Assembly (NCBI GenBank): GCA_964500805.1
Contig: CAZCQH010000029.1
Span: 1-64,000, forward strand
Direction of reading: 5' to 3'
DNA from: Ga0077555 sp964500805
GTDB lineage: Bacteria; Pseudomonadota; Alphaproteobacteria; Rhizobiales; Hyphomicrobiaceae
Length of the DNA stretch: 64,000 bases
In this document: positions 27,079 to 35,142 of the stretch, piece by piece
Numbering within the stretch: the first letter of the stretch is position 1
Layout: each line of letters opens with the position of its first letter
The notes under the pieces: model-generated
The model's database searches: none
The model's input: only the letters and a program-made list of their open reading frames with translations
Told to the model about the DNA's origin: nothing
Translations under genes and position numbers: made by a program

Positions 27079-27104
27079 GGGGTCAGACCCATGGGTCTGA
27101 CCCC
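27079..27104. repeat. Perfect 26-bp palindrome, GACCCATGGGTC family, copy 2
   Basis: A perfect 26-base palindrome beginning GGGGTCAGACCC and ending GGGTCTGACCCC, centred on CATG, starts seven bases after the SDR stop. An imperfect copy is upstream of moaB at 12197-12222. Between convergent genes it could act as a bidirectional terminator. Confidence 0.8.
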
Positions 27105-27135
27105 GACCGATGTGGCCAGACAGCGGGGAGCAGCG

Positions 27136-27783
27136 CTACGTCAAGCTGCGCAGCACTTGAACCGTCGCGTCGGGCTCGGGCCGCACGGTGTAATCCGGAT
27201 CGGCGTCTACGGCGCGGACGGTGCCGCCCTTGTCGATCACGAAGCGCGCGGGAATCGGCAGCTCCCACGCATCGCGCCCGGTGTTCTTCGGCAGATCGAT
27301 GCCGAAGCCCTGGTAGACGCTCTTCACATCATCAGGAAGTGTGAACGCGAGCCCGAAGGCGCGGGCGATCTTGAGACCGTCGTCGAAGACAATCGGGAAC
27401 GTCAGCTTCTGCTTGTCGGCCATGCCCTTCGAGACGTCGTTGGTCTCGGAGGAGAAGACCACCAGATCGGCGCCGGCCGCCTTGATGTCACCGTAGACAG
27501 CTTGCAGAGCATCCAGCTCCACTCGGCAGTACGGTCACCAATGGCCACGGAAGAATGAGGCTACAATAGCGCCGCGGGCCAGGAGATCACCGGAGGAAAT
27601 GGCACGGCCGTCGTGCGCAGTGCCCTGGAAAGCGGGCATCTTCTGGCCCACCTTCAGGACGCGATCCATGGCACCGGACGTCCGCAAGGCGTCGGTGCCT
27701 TGCTTCATGATCGCCTGCTTGTCGGGCGGGATCCGTTTTGATGACGCCTCCCGGATAGCGTCCAGTTTGGCCTTGAGTGTCAT
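27136..27783 (-). CDS. Peroxiredoxin-like selenoprotein with U-P-Y-C active site (UGA-containing)
   Basis: Read through one in-frame TGA, this is a 215-residue AhpC/TSA-type peroxiredoxin-like protein with selenocysteine at residue 83. The start is ATG 27783 with GGAGAG upstream (MTLKAKLDAIREASSKR). The core VASFFRGHW-U-PYCRVELDALQ matches the family pattern FYRGxWCPYCxxELxAL, so the TGA at 27537-27535 replaces the first active-site Cys; the second is Cys86. The family continues in the same frame to LPIPARFVIDKGGTVRAVDADPDY and the stop at 27136. The predicted role is reduction of peroxides or disulfides. A good SECIS-like hairpin follows the UGA and selD is about 10 kb away. The alternative is a point-mutated pseudogene; the exact position of the TGA argues against that. 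Automated annotation would split it into two fragments. Confidence 0.88.
27491..27537 (-). promoter_or_regulatory. Bacterial SECIS-like element of the peroxiredoxin-like gene
   Basis: Starting at the UGA (27537-27535), the RNA can form a 7-bp upper stem, GUGGAGC (27522-27516) with GCUCUGC (27510-27504), around the 5-base loop UGGAU. The loop begins 20 bases after the UGA and has G as its second base, as described for bacterial SECIS elements. A basal helix of CCGUA (27534-27530) with UACGG (27495-27491) closes the structure next to the UGA. Confidence 0.75.
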
Positions 27784-28033
27784 TGATCTCTCCAGGCTGC
27801 GACGGGCAAATTGATAGTTGACCAACTCGGCTCAGTAAAGCGCATCACCCGCAGGGACCTCCAATCGGTTTTCCACCACATTCACGCGGGAAGGGAACGG
27901 CCGCGGGTATCCCCGCATCGCTGTCAGCAAAAAGGGGACATCTCAACTTGGGGCTTTCACAGCACTGAACGGGGTTGACAGGGCCTGGGTCACGGGCGGA
28001 CGCTGCGGTGCGCAACACCGACGGAGGTTCCGT

Positions 28034-29083
28034 ATGAAGACGCTCGCTCCTTCCTTGGCGCCGATCCGCGAAGACGCGATCGACGAGATCCCGGTGCTGG
28101 ATCTCGGCCCATTTCGGGCCGGCGTTCCGGGCGCCAAGGAGCGGCTCGCAACGGAGCTGGCGCACGTCTTCGAGCACGTGGGCTTCTACTTCGTCATCAA
28201 TCACGGGGTGCCGCAGTCGCTGATCGACGATACGTTTGCAGCCGCGAAGCGTTTTCACGATCAGCCACTCGAGAAGAAGCTTGAGATCAAACTCAACGAG
28301 TTCAACATCGGCTATCTGCCGATGCGGGGCGGAACGACACGGCATTCCCAGCTCAACGGCACCGCGAACAAGCCGAACTTCAACGAGGCCTTCTTCCTGG
28401 CGCGCGAGCTGCCGCCGGATGATCCCGGTGTGATCGCGGGCAAGCCCTATCAGTGCCTGAACAAGTGGCCGCATGATCTCCCTGGTTTCCGCGAGCAGTG
28501 CCTCGCCTATTCCAGCGCGCTGGAAGAACTGGCGAGGAGCCTCGTACCGCTCTATGCGCTGGCGCTCGATCTGCCGGAAACACACTTCGACCAGGCGTTC
28601 GCCAAACCGATGTTCAAACTGCGCATGTCACACTATCCGCCGGCGAACCCGGACACGGAAAACGAGTTCGGGCTCGCGCCGCATACCGATACCAGCTTCA
28701 TGACGCTGCTGGCACCGAACAAAGTGGCTGGGCTCTCGGTGCGGCTGCCGAGCGGGCGGTGGATCGACGCGCAGCAGATTGACGGGGCGTTCCTGGTCAA
28801 CGGCGGCGATATGCTTCGGCGCTGGACCAACGATCGTTTCCTGGCGACACCGCACCGGGTAATCAACAAATCGGGCGGCGAACGCTACGCCCTGCCGTTT
28901 TTCTTCGACTGCTGGGCTGAGCACTTGATGGAGTGCCTGCCGACCTGCACGGGGCCCGGCAATCCGCCGAAGTACGAGCCGATCACCTACGTCGAATACA
29001 TGACGTGGTTTCGGCAGATGAATTACGCCGCCTTCGGACCTGGGCCGAAGGACAAGAGCGGCGTGCACCTCTCGGCGAGCTGA
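28034..29083 (+). CDS. 2OG-Fe(II) oxygenase, isopenicillin N synthase-like
   Basis: A 349-aa non-haem iron oxygenase. The N-terminal DIOX_N-type domain (DEIPVLDLGPFRAG, HVGFYFVINHGVP) is followed by the double-stranded beta-helix with iron ligands in LAPHTDTSFMTLL (HxD) and FLATPHRVINKSGGERYALPFFFD, which gives the distal His and the RxS-like 2-oxoglutarate-binding region (R-Y-A here). Such enzymes hydroxylate or desaturate small molecules; the substrate is unknown. It starts about 250 bases from the divergent Sec-containing gene and has no partner downstream within 400 bases. The region 29084-29486 holds only an FNR box. Confidence 0.88.
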   Translation: MKTLAPSLAPIREDAIDEIPVLDLGPFRAGVPGAKERLATELAHVFEHVGFYFVINHGVPQSLIDDTFAAAKRFHDQPLEKKLEIKLNEFNIGYLPMRGGTTRHSQLNGTANKPNFNEAFFLARELPPDDPGVIAGKPYQCLNKWPHDLPGFREQCLAYSSALEELARSLVPLYALALDLPETHFDQAFAKPMFKLRMSHYPPANPDTENEFGLAPHTDTSFMTLLAPNKVAGLSVRLPSGRWIDAQQIDGAFLVNGGDMLRRWTNDRFLATPHRVINKSGGERYALPFFFDCWAEHLMECLPTCTGPGNPPKYEPITYVEYMTWFRQMNYAAFGPGPKDKSGVHLSAS

Positions 29084-29258
29084 GTCGAGGAAGACAGTAG
29101 CGTCGCGGATGTCATCTCAGAAATCGCAAGGGGCCTAGCGCTCGATGGCGCCCTGACTCACACCATTTGCGATGCCTGCGAGAACCTGACGATGCCGTGA
29201 CGCGGCTGAGCCACGCACTGCCTGCAAGGCAGGCATCGATGCCCTCCGCCCCCAAGCT

Positions 29259-29272
29259 TTGATCTGCATCAA
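29259..29272. promoter_or_regulatory. FNR/FixK box upstream of the flavin monooxygenase
   Basis: TTGATCTGCATCAA is a perfect match to the TTGAT-N4-ATCAA consensus. It lies 214 bases before the ATG at 29487. An FNR gene and two more perfect boxes occur within 5 kb. Confidence 0.8.
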
Positions 29273-29486
29273 GCGGCGTTCGTCCCGTCGTCGGAGGCTG
29301 CGTTCCAAGAGTCGTGCTCGAGAGACGAAGACCGCGTCTGGGACAGTGCCAAGCATTGCATCGCCAATTTGCCAGATCGAACGAGTGAAACGAGCAATCT
29401 GTGCCCGGGGGAGCTGGCATGACCTCCCACAACTTGTGTTGACGGTCCCGGCCACAAGTGGCCCGAGCAAGCATTACGAGGAACCA

Positions 29487-31109
29487 ATGAACTCGAACAA
29501 CGGAACTGCAAGCACGCAACACTTCGATGCCATCATCATCGGTGCGGGCATCTCCGGCATGTACCAGCTGCTGCGCCTTCGAGAGCTTGGGATGAGCGTT
29601 CGTGTTTTCGAGGCAGGTACCGGGGTTGGTGGAACCTGGTATTGGAATCGCTATCCAGGCGCTCGGTTCGACTCCGAAAGTTATTCCTACCAGTATTCCT
29701 TCTCCAAGGAGCTGCTCAACGAATGGAATTGGTCGGAGCACTTCGCGGGACAGCCTGAGACGTTGCGATATCTGAACTATGTCGCCGACAAATTCGATCT
29801 GAGAAAGAACATCCAATTCAAGAGCCGGGTAAAGTCGGCGCACTTCGATGCCCACCACAGAACATGGACCGTGACGCTGGAGAACGGCAATCAATCCATT
29901 GCGCGGTTCTTGATCTCCGCCGTCGGCCCGCTCTCCGCTCCTACGATGCCACGCATTCCAGGCGTGTCGGACTTCAAGAGTGAATCCTATCACACCGGTA
30001 CCTGGCCTCACCATGAAGTGACGTTTGCGGGCAAGAGAGTCGCTGTCATCGGCACCGGCGCGACAGGCGTCCAAACGATACAAGAGGTCGCAAAGACGGT
30101 TGGGCACTTGACCGTGTTTCAGCGCACTCCCAACTGGTGCAAGCCACTCAAGAACGCCAAAATCGGTCCTGAGGAGCAAGTGCGCATCAAGGCGAGTTAT
30201 CCGGACATTTTCAAGCGATGCGACGAGACATACTCTTGTTTTCTGCACACTCCCGACCCGCGAAAGACGCTTGAGATAACCGAGGAGGAGCGTGAGGCGT
30301 TCCTGGAGAAACTCTACGAGACTCCCGGCTTTGGCATGTGGCAGGGCAACTTCTCGGACATGCTCACCAATCGCGAAGCCAACCGGCTGATTTCGGACTT
30401 TGTTGCGCGCAAGATTCGCCAGCGCGTCAAAGATCCCAAGGTAGCGGAAAAATTGATACCGAAGAATCACGGCTTCGGGACGAGACGGGTTCCGATGGAG
30501 ACCAACTATTACGAGGTCTACAATCAACCCAACGTGAAGCTTGTCGACATCAATGAGACCCCGGTCGAGCGGATCACGTCTCGCGGCATCAAGACGAGCG
30601 AGCGCGAGCACGAATTGGACATGATCATCTACGCCACCGGCTTCGATGCCGTCACGGGCAGCTTCGATCGTATCGATATTCGCGGCAATAACGGCCAATC
30701 CCTGAAAGACAAGTGGCATGAAGGCATTGAGACGCTCGTCGGCGTCCAAGTAGATGGTTTTCCCAACATGCTGATGCTCGTTGGTCCTCACACGGCGCTC
30801 GGCAACATCCCTCGTAGCATCGAGTTCAACGTCGACTGGATCACGCGGCTGATCAAGCACATGCGCGATCGCAACTTGACCTACGCAGATGCTCGTCCTG
30901 AAGCCGTCCAGTCCTGGACAGACTATGTCAAGAAGAACGCGGAGGGCCTGCTGTCGAACGAAATCGACTCGTGGATGACAGGCGTCAACCGGAACGTCGA
31001 TGGGAAACAGAAGCGAAGCCTGGCACGGTATAGCGGAAGTGCACCAGCCTATCGCGCCTGGTGCGATCGAATTGCAGACGGCGGCTTCAAAGAAGTGGCA
31101 CTGGCCTGA
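29487..31109 (+). CDS. FAD-dependent monooxygenase, Baeyer-Villiger type
   Basis: A 540-aa class B flavoprotein monooxygenase. The FAD site is IIIGAGISGMYQLLRL, with GVGGTWYWNRYPGARFDSES typical of BVMOs; the NADPH site is VAVIGTGATGVQTIQEV. The BVMO fingerprint appears as FKSESYHTGTWP, differing from FxGxxxHxxxWP only by Ser for Gly. These enzymes insert oxygen next to a ketone, or act on related substrates. The ATG at 29487 with GAGGAA upstream is chosen over upstream options. A perfect FNR box at 29259 suggests control by oxygen level, curious for an oxygen-using enzyme; FNR may repress it, or activate it in low oxygen. Confidence 0.92.
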   Translation: MNSNNGTASTQHFDAIIIGAGISGMYQLLRLRELGMSVRVFEAGTGVGGTWYWNRYPGARFDSESYSYQYSFSKELLNEWNWSEHFAGQPETLRYLNYVADKFDLRKNIQFKSRVKSAHFDAHHRTWTVTLENGNQSIARFLISAVGPLSAPTMPRIPGVSDFKSESYHTGTWPHHEVTFAGKRVAVIGTGATGVQTIQEVAKTVGHLTVFQRTPNWCKPLKNAKIGPEEQVRIKASYPDIFKRCDETYSCFLHTPDPRKTLEITEEEREAFLEKLYETPGFGMWQGNFSDMLTNREANRLISDFVARKIRQRVKDPKVAEKLIPKNHGFGTRRVPMETNYYEVYNQPNVKLVDINETPVERITSRGIKTSEREHELDMIIYATGFDAVTGSFDRIDIRGNNGQSLKDKWHEGIETLVGVQVDGFPNMLMLVGPHTALGNIPRSIEFNVDWITRLIKHMRDRNLTYADARPEAVQSWTDYVKKNAEGLLSNEIDSWMTGVNRNVDGKQKRSLARYSGSAPAYRAWCDRIADGGFKEVALA

Positions 31110-31178
31110 AGACGGTGGATGTGGGTCCATGCCGCAGCTGCCGGAAGGCTCTGCACCTGAGTGGAATGGGGCAGTCTG

Positions 31179-31445
31179 ATGGGTGATCACTTTTTGCCTT
31201 CGATCTTCCCGGCGATAGCAGTCGGCGCCCTTTACGGCGCGTCGCTTGGGGGCATGCTACGTATCTTGCTTGGCGCGGCCGGCGCGATGGTCACGTCTAC
31301 CCTCGCATTTGTCCTGTTTGAGCCGGTTTTCAGTGCCGACGGCCTGCCTGTCACTCTCGCACTCATTGGCGTCGCATTGGTTGGAGCGTTTCTTTTCACC
31401 CGTGCGGGCTGGGTTCTGCGACGCTCGCCGCACAGCCGTCGCTAG
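31179..31445 (+). CDS. Small integral membrane protein, hypothetical
   Basis: An 88-aa protein with three hydrophobic segments (FLPSIFPAIAVGALYGASLGGML, ILLGAAGAMVTSTLAFVLF, VTLALIGVALVGAFLFT) and a basic C-terminus. The ATG at 31179 is preferred to the GTG at 31161. I recognise no family. It follows the monooxygenase by about 70 bases on the same strand and could be co-transcribed with it. Confidence 0.6.
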   Translation: MGDHFLPSIFPAIAVGALYGASLGGMLRILLGAAGAMVTSTLAFVLFEPVFSADGLPVTLALIGVALVGAFLFTRAGWVLRRSPHSRR

Positions 31446-31512
31446 GTCGATCGATTTTGCTGCTGGTATGCGCTGCGGTGGCCGGCCACCCTCGCGTTCT
31501 GAGGCACGAAAT

Positions 31513-31526
31513 TTGATCTGGATCAA
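31513..31526. promoter_or_regulatory. FNR/FixK box upstream of the 533-aa unknown gene
   Basis: TTGATCTGGATCAA is a perfect TTGAT-N4-ATCAA site. It is centred about 98 bases before the ATG at 31618, so a class II promoter would start near 31561 and leave a 5' leader of about 57 bases. Confidence 0.85.
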
Positions 31527-31617
31527 TCTCGACCGGCTGAAATGAAAGACCGTATGGCCCTGCGCTCGATCCACGCGCAAGTGCGGAATCCCTGCTTTCG
31601 ACGTTACGGAGGACCTG

Positions 31618-33219
31618 ATGGCGCAAACTCGCGGCAAAGCAACTATCGATCGGCTCCATGACGAAATCCGCGGCGTCAAATATCGAGACGCAACCGACAC
31701 CTTTTGCCGCTTGGTGACCGAGGCGAAAAATCCCCTGAAGTACATGATTAAGGAAGCGATCGCCGCGGCTGCGCCCTACGTACAGGTCCCCTCCCATCTC
31801 ATGCGGCTGCCGACAGGAGAAATGCGCGGTGTGAATTATGACCACACCATCCTTGGTTGGCGTGGCGCGATCTCGCTGATGGATGAGCTAAAGGCCGAAC
31901 GTGCCGTTTTGCCCGCCGTGCAGGCGATGTGGTACGTGCCACAAGGATTGAATGTATGGGAGCAGATCATCTGCGAGTTTCCAGGTCACTACGCCCGCGA
32001 CGGCGAACAATGCAATCGCAAGTTTCCGGGCGAGGACACACACGTCGACCGCTTCGATGGCCCTGCGTGGACGGCCCCGAAAATCTACTTCAAAGATCAC
32101 GAGCCGATCCTTGGCGGTCGAGCCGAAGAACGACTTGAAAGAATGAGTTGGGCAATCTCCGAAGGCAACCGGGAAGAAGCGTATGGGCTTTTTCTCGGTC
32201 TTGCCGAAGAGCCCGAACATCGCGAGCAACTCAAGAACGCGATTCTGTTTTCAGGCATCATCGACTTGCAGGACACCATCATCAACAGAGGCGGTTATCA
32301 GAATATCGGTCATAAGGCGCTTCGGGCCCGCGCCCTGGTGGATATTGCGGACTACCTCGGATGGGACAATTCGCATGAGGTCTTCTATACAGTCGTGCCC
32401 GATCTTGGTTGCTCGCCGCATCTCCACGGACTGTGGACAGAGATCAGCAACATCTGCCGGATGGAGCTCGGCACGCGGGAGGTGCCAAAGCGCACCGACA
32501 AACCGTTGACCGAGGACGAGCTGGACAGCTTGACCGAGGCCATCGTTTGGGGCGGGCCGTTCGACGTCAACGGTACGATCCTTGGGTTCTTCAAGCGCGG
32601 CGCCGGTATTCTCGATGTCGGAGACGCTGTGATGGTTTGCTTCCAGCGCTACATCATCGACGTGCTCGAGCATCCGAATGCCTTTCTCCATCCGACACAT
32701 GCGTTGGATTACATGAATGTCGTGCAGTCGTGGACCCGCCAGCATGACAATCCGCATCAGGTCAAAGGCGTATTCCTGGGCGCGCGATTTATGAACGACA
32801 CGATACGGTCGAACGCCATGATCCCGCGCGATGCGAAGTTCATCCTGGAACCGCGGAGCCACTACCGGGCTTGGGCCGACGGATTCGCCCTGGACCGGAT
32901 ACTGCCCGAGCTGATGAAAACGGTCCTGGCTCAGGATACGCCGCGCTCATGTGCGCTTGTCGATTCCTATCTTGCGCGCACGACCGAGCGACAGGCGCTG
33001 CTGGATACGATCACCTATGCGGCTTGCCATTGGCAGAATGATCCACACGTGATGCGCAATTGCTCGTCTTCGTTGGAAGAATACCGTCACAATCGCACGT
33101 CACGCCGCGACGACATCATTCGCGGCTACGTCAAGCATCAATCCCGCTATGTGAAGCGCGCACCCACCCACGACTGCTACAGGCTGTTCGCAAGCCACTT
33201 CTATTCCGCTGCGGCTTGA
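31618..33219 (+). CDS. Uncharacterised 533-aa His-rich helical protein under FNR box
   Basis: A 533-aa protein I cannot assign to a family. It appears mostly alpha-helical and soluble, without signal peptide or membrane segments. It is rich in His, with several pairs in conserved-looking contexts (VPSHLMRLPTGEMRGVNYDH, DLGCSPHLHGLW, HPNAFLHPTHALDY, HNRTSRRDD). Such patterns would suit a metal-binding or haem-oxygenase-like helical enzyme, but that is speculation. A GGAGG sequence precedes the ATG. The perfect FNR box at 31513 and the nearby FNR regulator and flavin monooxygenase place it in a small oxygen-responsive set. Questin-oxidase-like proteins were considered, but no motif confirms this. 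Confidence 0.85.
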   Translation: MAQTRGKATIDRLHDEIRGVKYRDATDTFCRLVTEAKNPLKYMIKEAIAAAAPYVQVPSHLMRLPTGEMRGVNYDHTILGWRGAISLMDELKAERAVLPAVQAMWYVPQGLNVWEQIICEFPGHYARDGEQCNRKFPGEDTHVDRFDGPAWTAPKIYFKDHEPILGGRAEERLERMSWAISEGNREEAYGLFLGLAEEPEHREQLKNAILFSGIIDLQDTIINRGGYQNIGHKALRARALVDIADYLGWDNSHEVFYTVVPDLGCSPHLHGLWTEISNICRMELGTREVPKRTDKPLTEDELDSLTEAIVWGGPFDVNGTILGFFKRGAGILDVGDAVMVCFQRYIIDVLEHPNAFLHPTHALDYMNVVQSWTRQHDNPHQVKGVFLGARFMNDTIRSNAMIPRDAKFILEPRSHYRAWADGFALDRILPELMKTVLAQDTPRSCALVDSYLARTTERQALLDTITYAACHWQNDPHVMRNCSSSLEEYRHNRTSRRDDIIRGYVKHQSRYVKRAPTHDCYRLFASHFYSAAA

Positions 33220-33279
33220 TCGCCTTGTCCGGGAACCACGGGAATGACTGGCCGTGGAGCCAAACCGCAGCCTTCACAC

Positions 33280-33996
33280 TCAAGGCTGATCCTGCTCGGC
33301 AAGCTGCCGCAGCTTGCCGAAGTCGATAATCGACAATCCGCGACCTTTGTGGATGTCGATCGCACCGCTACGCTCGATACGCTTGATCATCCGCGCAACC
33401 GTTTCGATCGTAAGCCCGAGGAAACTTGCGATGTCGGTCCTTGACAGCGGCAGCTCTAACCGCATTTCGCTGAGATTATCTCTTGTCACGCACGACACGG
33501 CTTTTCCCTTCTCCACGCACAGCAGAATGAAACTCGCGACGCGCTCTTCAGCGGTTTTACGTCCAAGCAACAGCATCCAATCGCGCGCAGCGTCGAGCTG
33601 TTCGATCGTGCGCTGCAAGAACAATGCTTTCAAATCGGCATACTTGAGCAGCAGTGCTTCGAATTGCTTCTGGGTGAAGTAGCAGAGTTCGACGTCAGTC
33701 GCCGCCTCAATGAGGAGATCACAGCTGGTAGCAAATGGCCGCCCGATGAACTCTCCGGGAAACTGCAATCCGACTATCTGAGTTCGGCCATCGGCCAGCG
33801 AGCGCGACAGCCGCACGACGCCGGCCACGACGTTCGCCACAAGCGCCTGCTCAGCTGTTTGGTCGAAAATCTGCGCGCCTGCGTGCACCTTTCGTCGGCG
33901 GGCTATCTGATTGAGCTCGGTCAACGCTCCATCAGGCAACACCTGACACAGCGCCTTGTCCCGGATCGCACATGTTCGGCAACTATTGCGTAGCAT
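33280..33996 (-). CDS. Crp/Fnr family regulator with Fe-S cluster ligands
   Basis: A 238-aa FNR-type activator. N-terminal Cys6, Cys9 and Cys17 (CRTCAIRDKALC) plus Cys92 (FATSC) match the ligand set of oxygen-sensing [4Fe-4S] FNR proteins of Alphaproteobacteria (FnrL/FnrN/FixK branch). The C-terminal helix-turn-helix is DIASFLGLTIETVARMIKRIE; the recognition motif is E-T-V-A-R, with Ala where E. coli FNR has Ser in E-xx-S-R. The frame is open to an ATG at 34056, but a perfect FNR box at 34058-34071 would then touch the start codon. With the ATG at 33996 that box can sit at about -41 of the promoter, so autoregulation is likely. Confidence 0.9.
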   Translation of the reverse strand: MLRNSCRTCAIRDKALCQVLPDGALTELNQIARRRKVHAGAQIFDQTAEQALVANVVAGVVRLSRSLADGRTQIVGLQFPGEFIGRPFATSCDLLIEAATDVELCYFTQKQFEALLLKYADLKALFLQRTIEQLDAARDWMLLLGRKTAEERVASFILLCVEKGKAVSCVTRDNLSEMRLELPLSRTDIASFLGLTIETVARMIKRIERSGAIDIHKGRGLSIIDFGKLRQLAEQDQP

Positions 33997-34057
33997 TCCG
34001 AGCCATGCCCTTGAGACTCGATTTACTTTAGCGCATACGAATTCACCGCAATCCAAT

Positions 34058-34071
34058 TTGATTCAAATCAA
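34058..34071. promoter_or_regulatory. FNR/FixK box upstream of the FNR gene
   Basis: TTGATTCAAATCAA is a perfect TTGAT-N4-ATCAA site. It lies 61 bases upstream of the chosen FNR start codon, which would put the transcription start about 27 bases before that codon for a class II site. It could also serve rightward transcription toward the ctaD remnant. Confidence 0.85.
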
Positions 34072-34223
34072 GCGCAGTAGGCACCTGCATCGCAGTCTCG
34101 CCGCCAAATCGACGCACTTGGGGGAGAGCCACGATGCCATTTGCATCGACTGCACATGTAAGTGACCACCCGCACGGCTGGCGTCGTTAGCTGCTCTCGA
34201 CGAACCACAAGGACATTGGGACG

Positions 34224-34562
34224 ATGTACTTGACCTTCGCCAAGATGGGCGGAATCATTGGGGGGTTGTTGCCGATTGGTTTCCGGCTCGAGCTCCAAGA
34301 GCTAGGCCCTGCTTACTGGCCGGAACTTTGGTACGACATTCTTCAGCACGGCCGGGCGGCGCCCCGCTCTTGTTCCAGCATCTCTTCTGGTTTGTTGCCC
34401 ACCCCGAAGTCTACATTATCATCCTGCCAGGATTTGGGGCGTTCCGGAGCAAGGAACAGGCAGCAGACAATCCATGGCATCAAGGCCGCAACGACTCTCG
34501 AATGGACCTTGTCCTCACCACCGCCATTCCACTGCTTCCAGACATTGCCGAGAATTGTGTAT
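34224..34562 (+). pseudogene. ctaD: Remnant of cytochrome c oxidase subunit I (ctaD)
   Basis: Three pieces of CtaD survive in two frames within about 340 bases. MGGIIGGLLPIGFRLELQE (frame of 34224) matches the first helix region; LFQHLFWFVAHPEVYIIIL and PGFG (frame of 34328) match the haem-copper site around helix VI; ATTLEWTLSSPPPFHCFQ and TLPRI (first frame again) match the C-terminal end. The full protein is about 530 aa, so most of the gene has been deleted and the pieces are frameshifted. It cannot be functional. It lies beside the FNR gene and an FNR box, as terminal oxidase genes often do. Confidence 0.85.
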
Positions 34563-34761
34563 GATGCACACTGATCCATCTACCGCAGGGTCCCGTATTC
34601 GTTGTCGTGGCGGCCGTTCTCGCGCTCGGTGAGTTATGCAACGGTAGTCATGCGACGAACCTTGGTCGCCGGCCCAGAACCATCCCCGCCGGCCCGCTCA
34701 AGGTGGCGGCTATGTCGGGAGCTTGCGGAGCTGGAGCAAAAGCCCTAAATCGTTGGACATC

Positions 34762-34836
34762 GCGGGCGTAGTTCAGTGGTAGAACGTCAGCTTCCCAAGC
34801 TGAATGTCGTCGGTTCAATCCCGATCGCCCGCTCCA
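34762..34836 (+). tRNA. tRNA-Gly(CCC)
   Basis: A 75-base cloverleaf with encoded CCA. The acceptor stem GCGGGCG (34762-34768) pairs with CGCCCGC (34826-34832); D arm is GTTC/GAAC; anticodon stem TCAGC/GCTGA encloses loop TTCCCAA, giving anticodon CCC; T arm is GTCGG-TTCAATC-CCGAT. All stems are fully paired. Confidence 0.95.
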
Positions 34837-35142
34837 AATTTCTATGACGTCCACAGCTCTTTGCATGCATGGCAACGTGTTGATCCATTGACGCCGTTGT
34901 GCCGTGGTGGCCGAAGGGTTGCCAGAAAGCTGGCCTTGCCACCATCGCCCCAGGAGCAAGTCCACGCCACGACAACAGGCCGCGTTCCGAAGCTGTCTGG
35001 TGAGGGACTTCATGGGAGCAGATATGTCCCACGTGTAAAGCGCCATCGGGTTCGACGTCCGCGATGGACGAGTGGAGGAATATCAGATTGATTGCACAGC
35101 TGGCCACGCTGAACGCGATTGAAGCGACTTCGAGGGGACCGG

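Noticed and set aside
27136..27783. Reading the TGA in the peroxiredoxin-like gene as a disabling mutation
   Set aside because: No other defect is present, the TGA is exactly at the catalytic Cys, a SECIS-like hairpin follows, and the same situation occurs in a second thioredoxin-fold gene.
29112..31190. 692-codon minus-strand open frame
   Set aside because: It is the antisense of the flavin monooxygenase, whose FAD and NADPH motifs are unambiguous.
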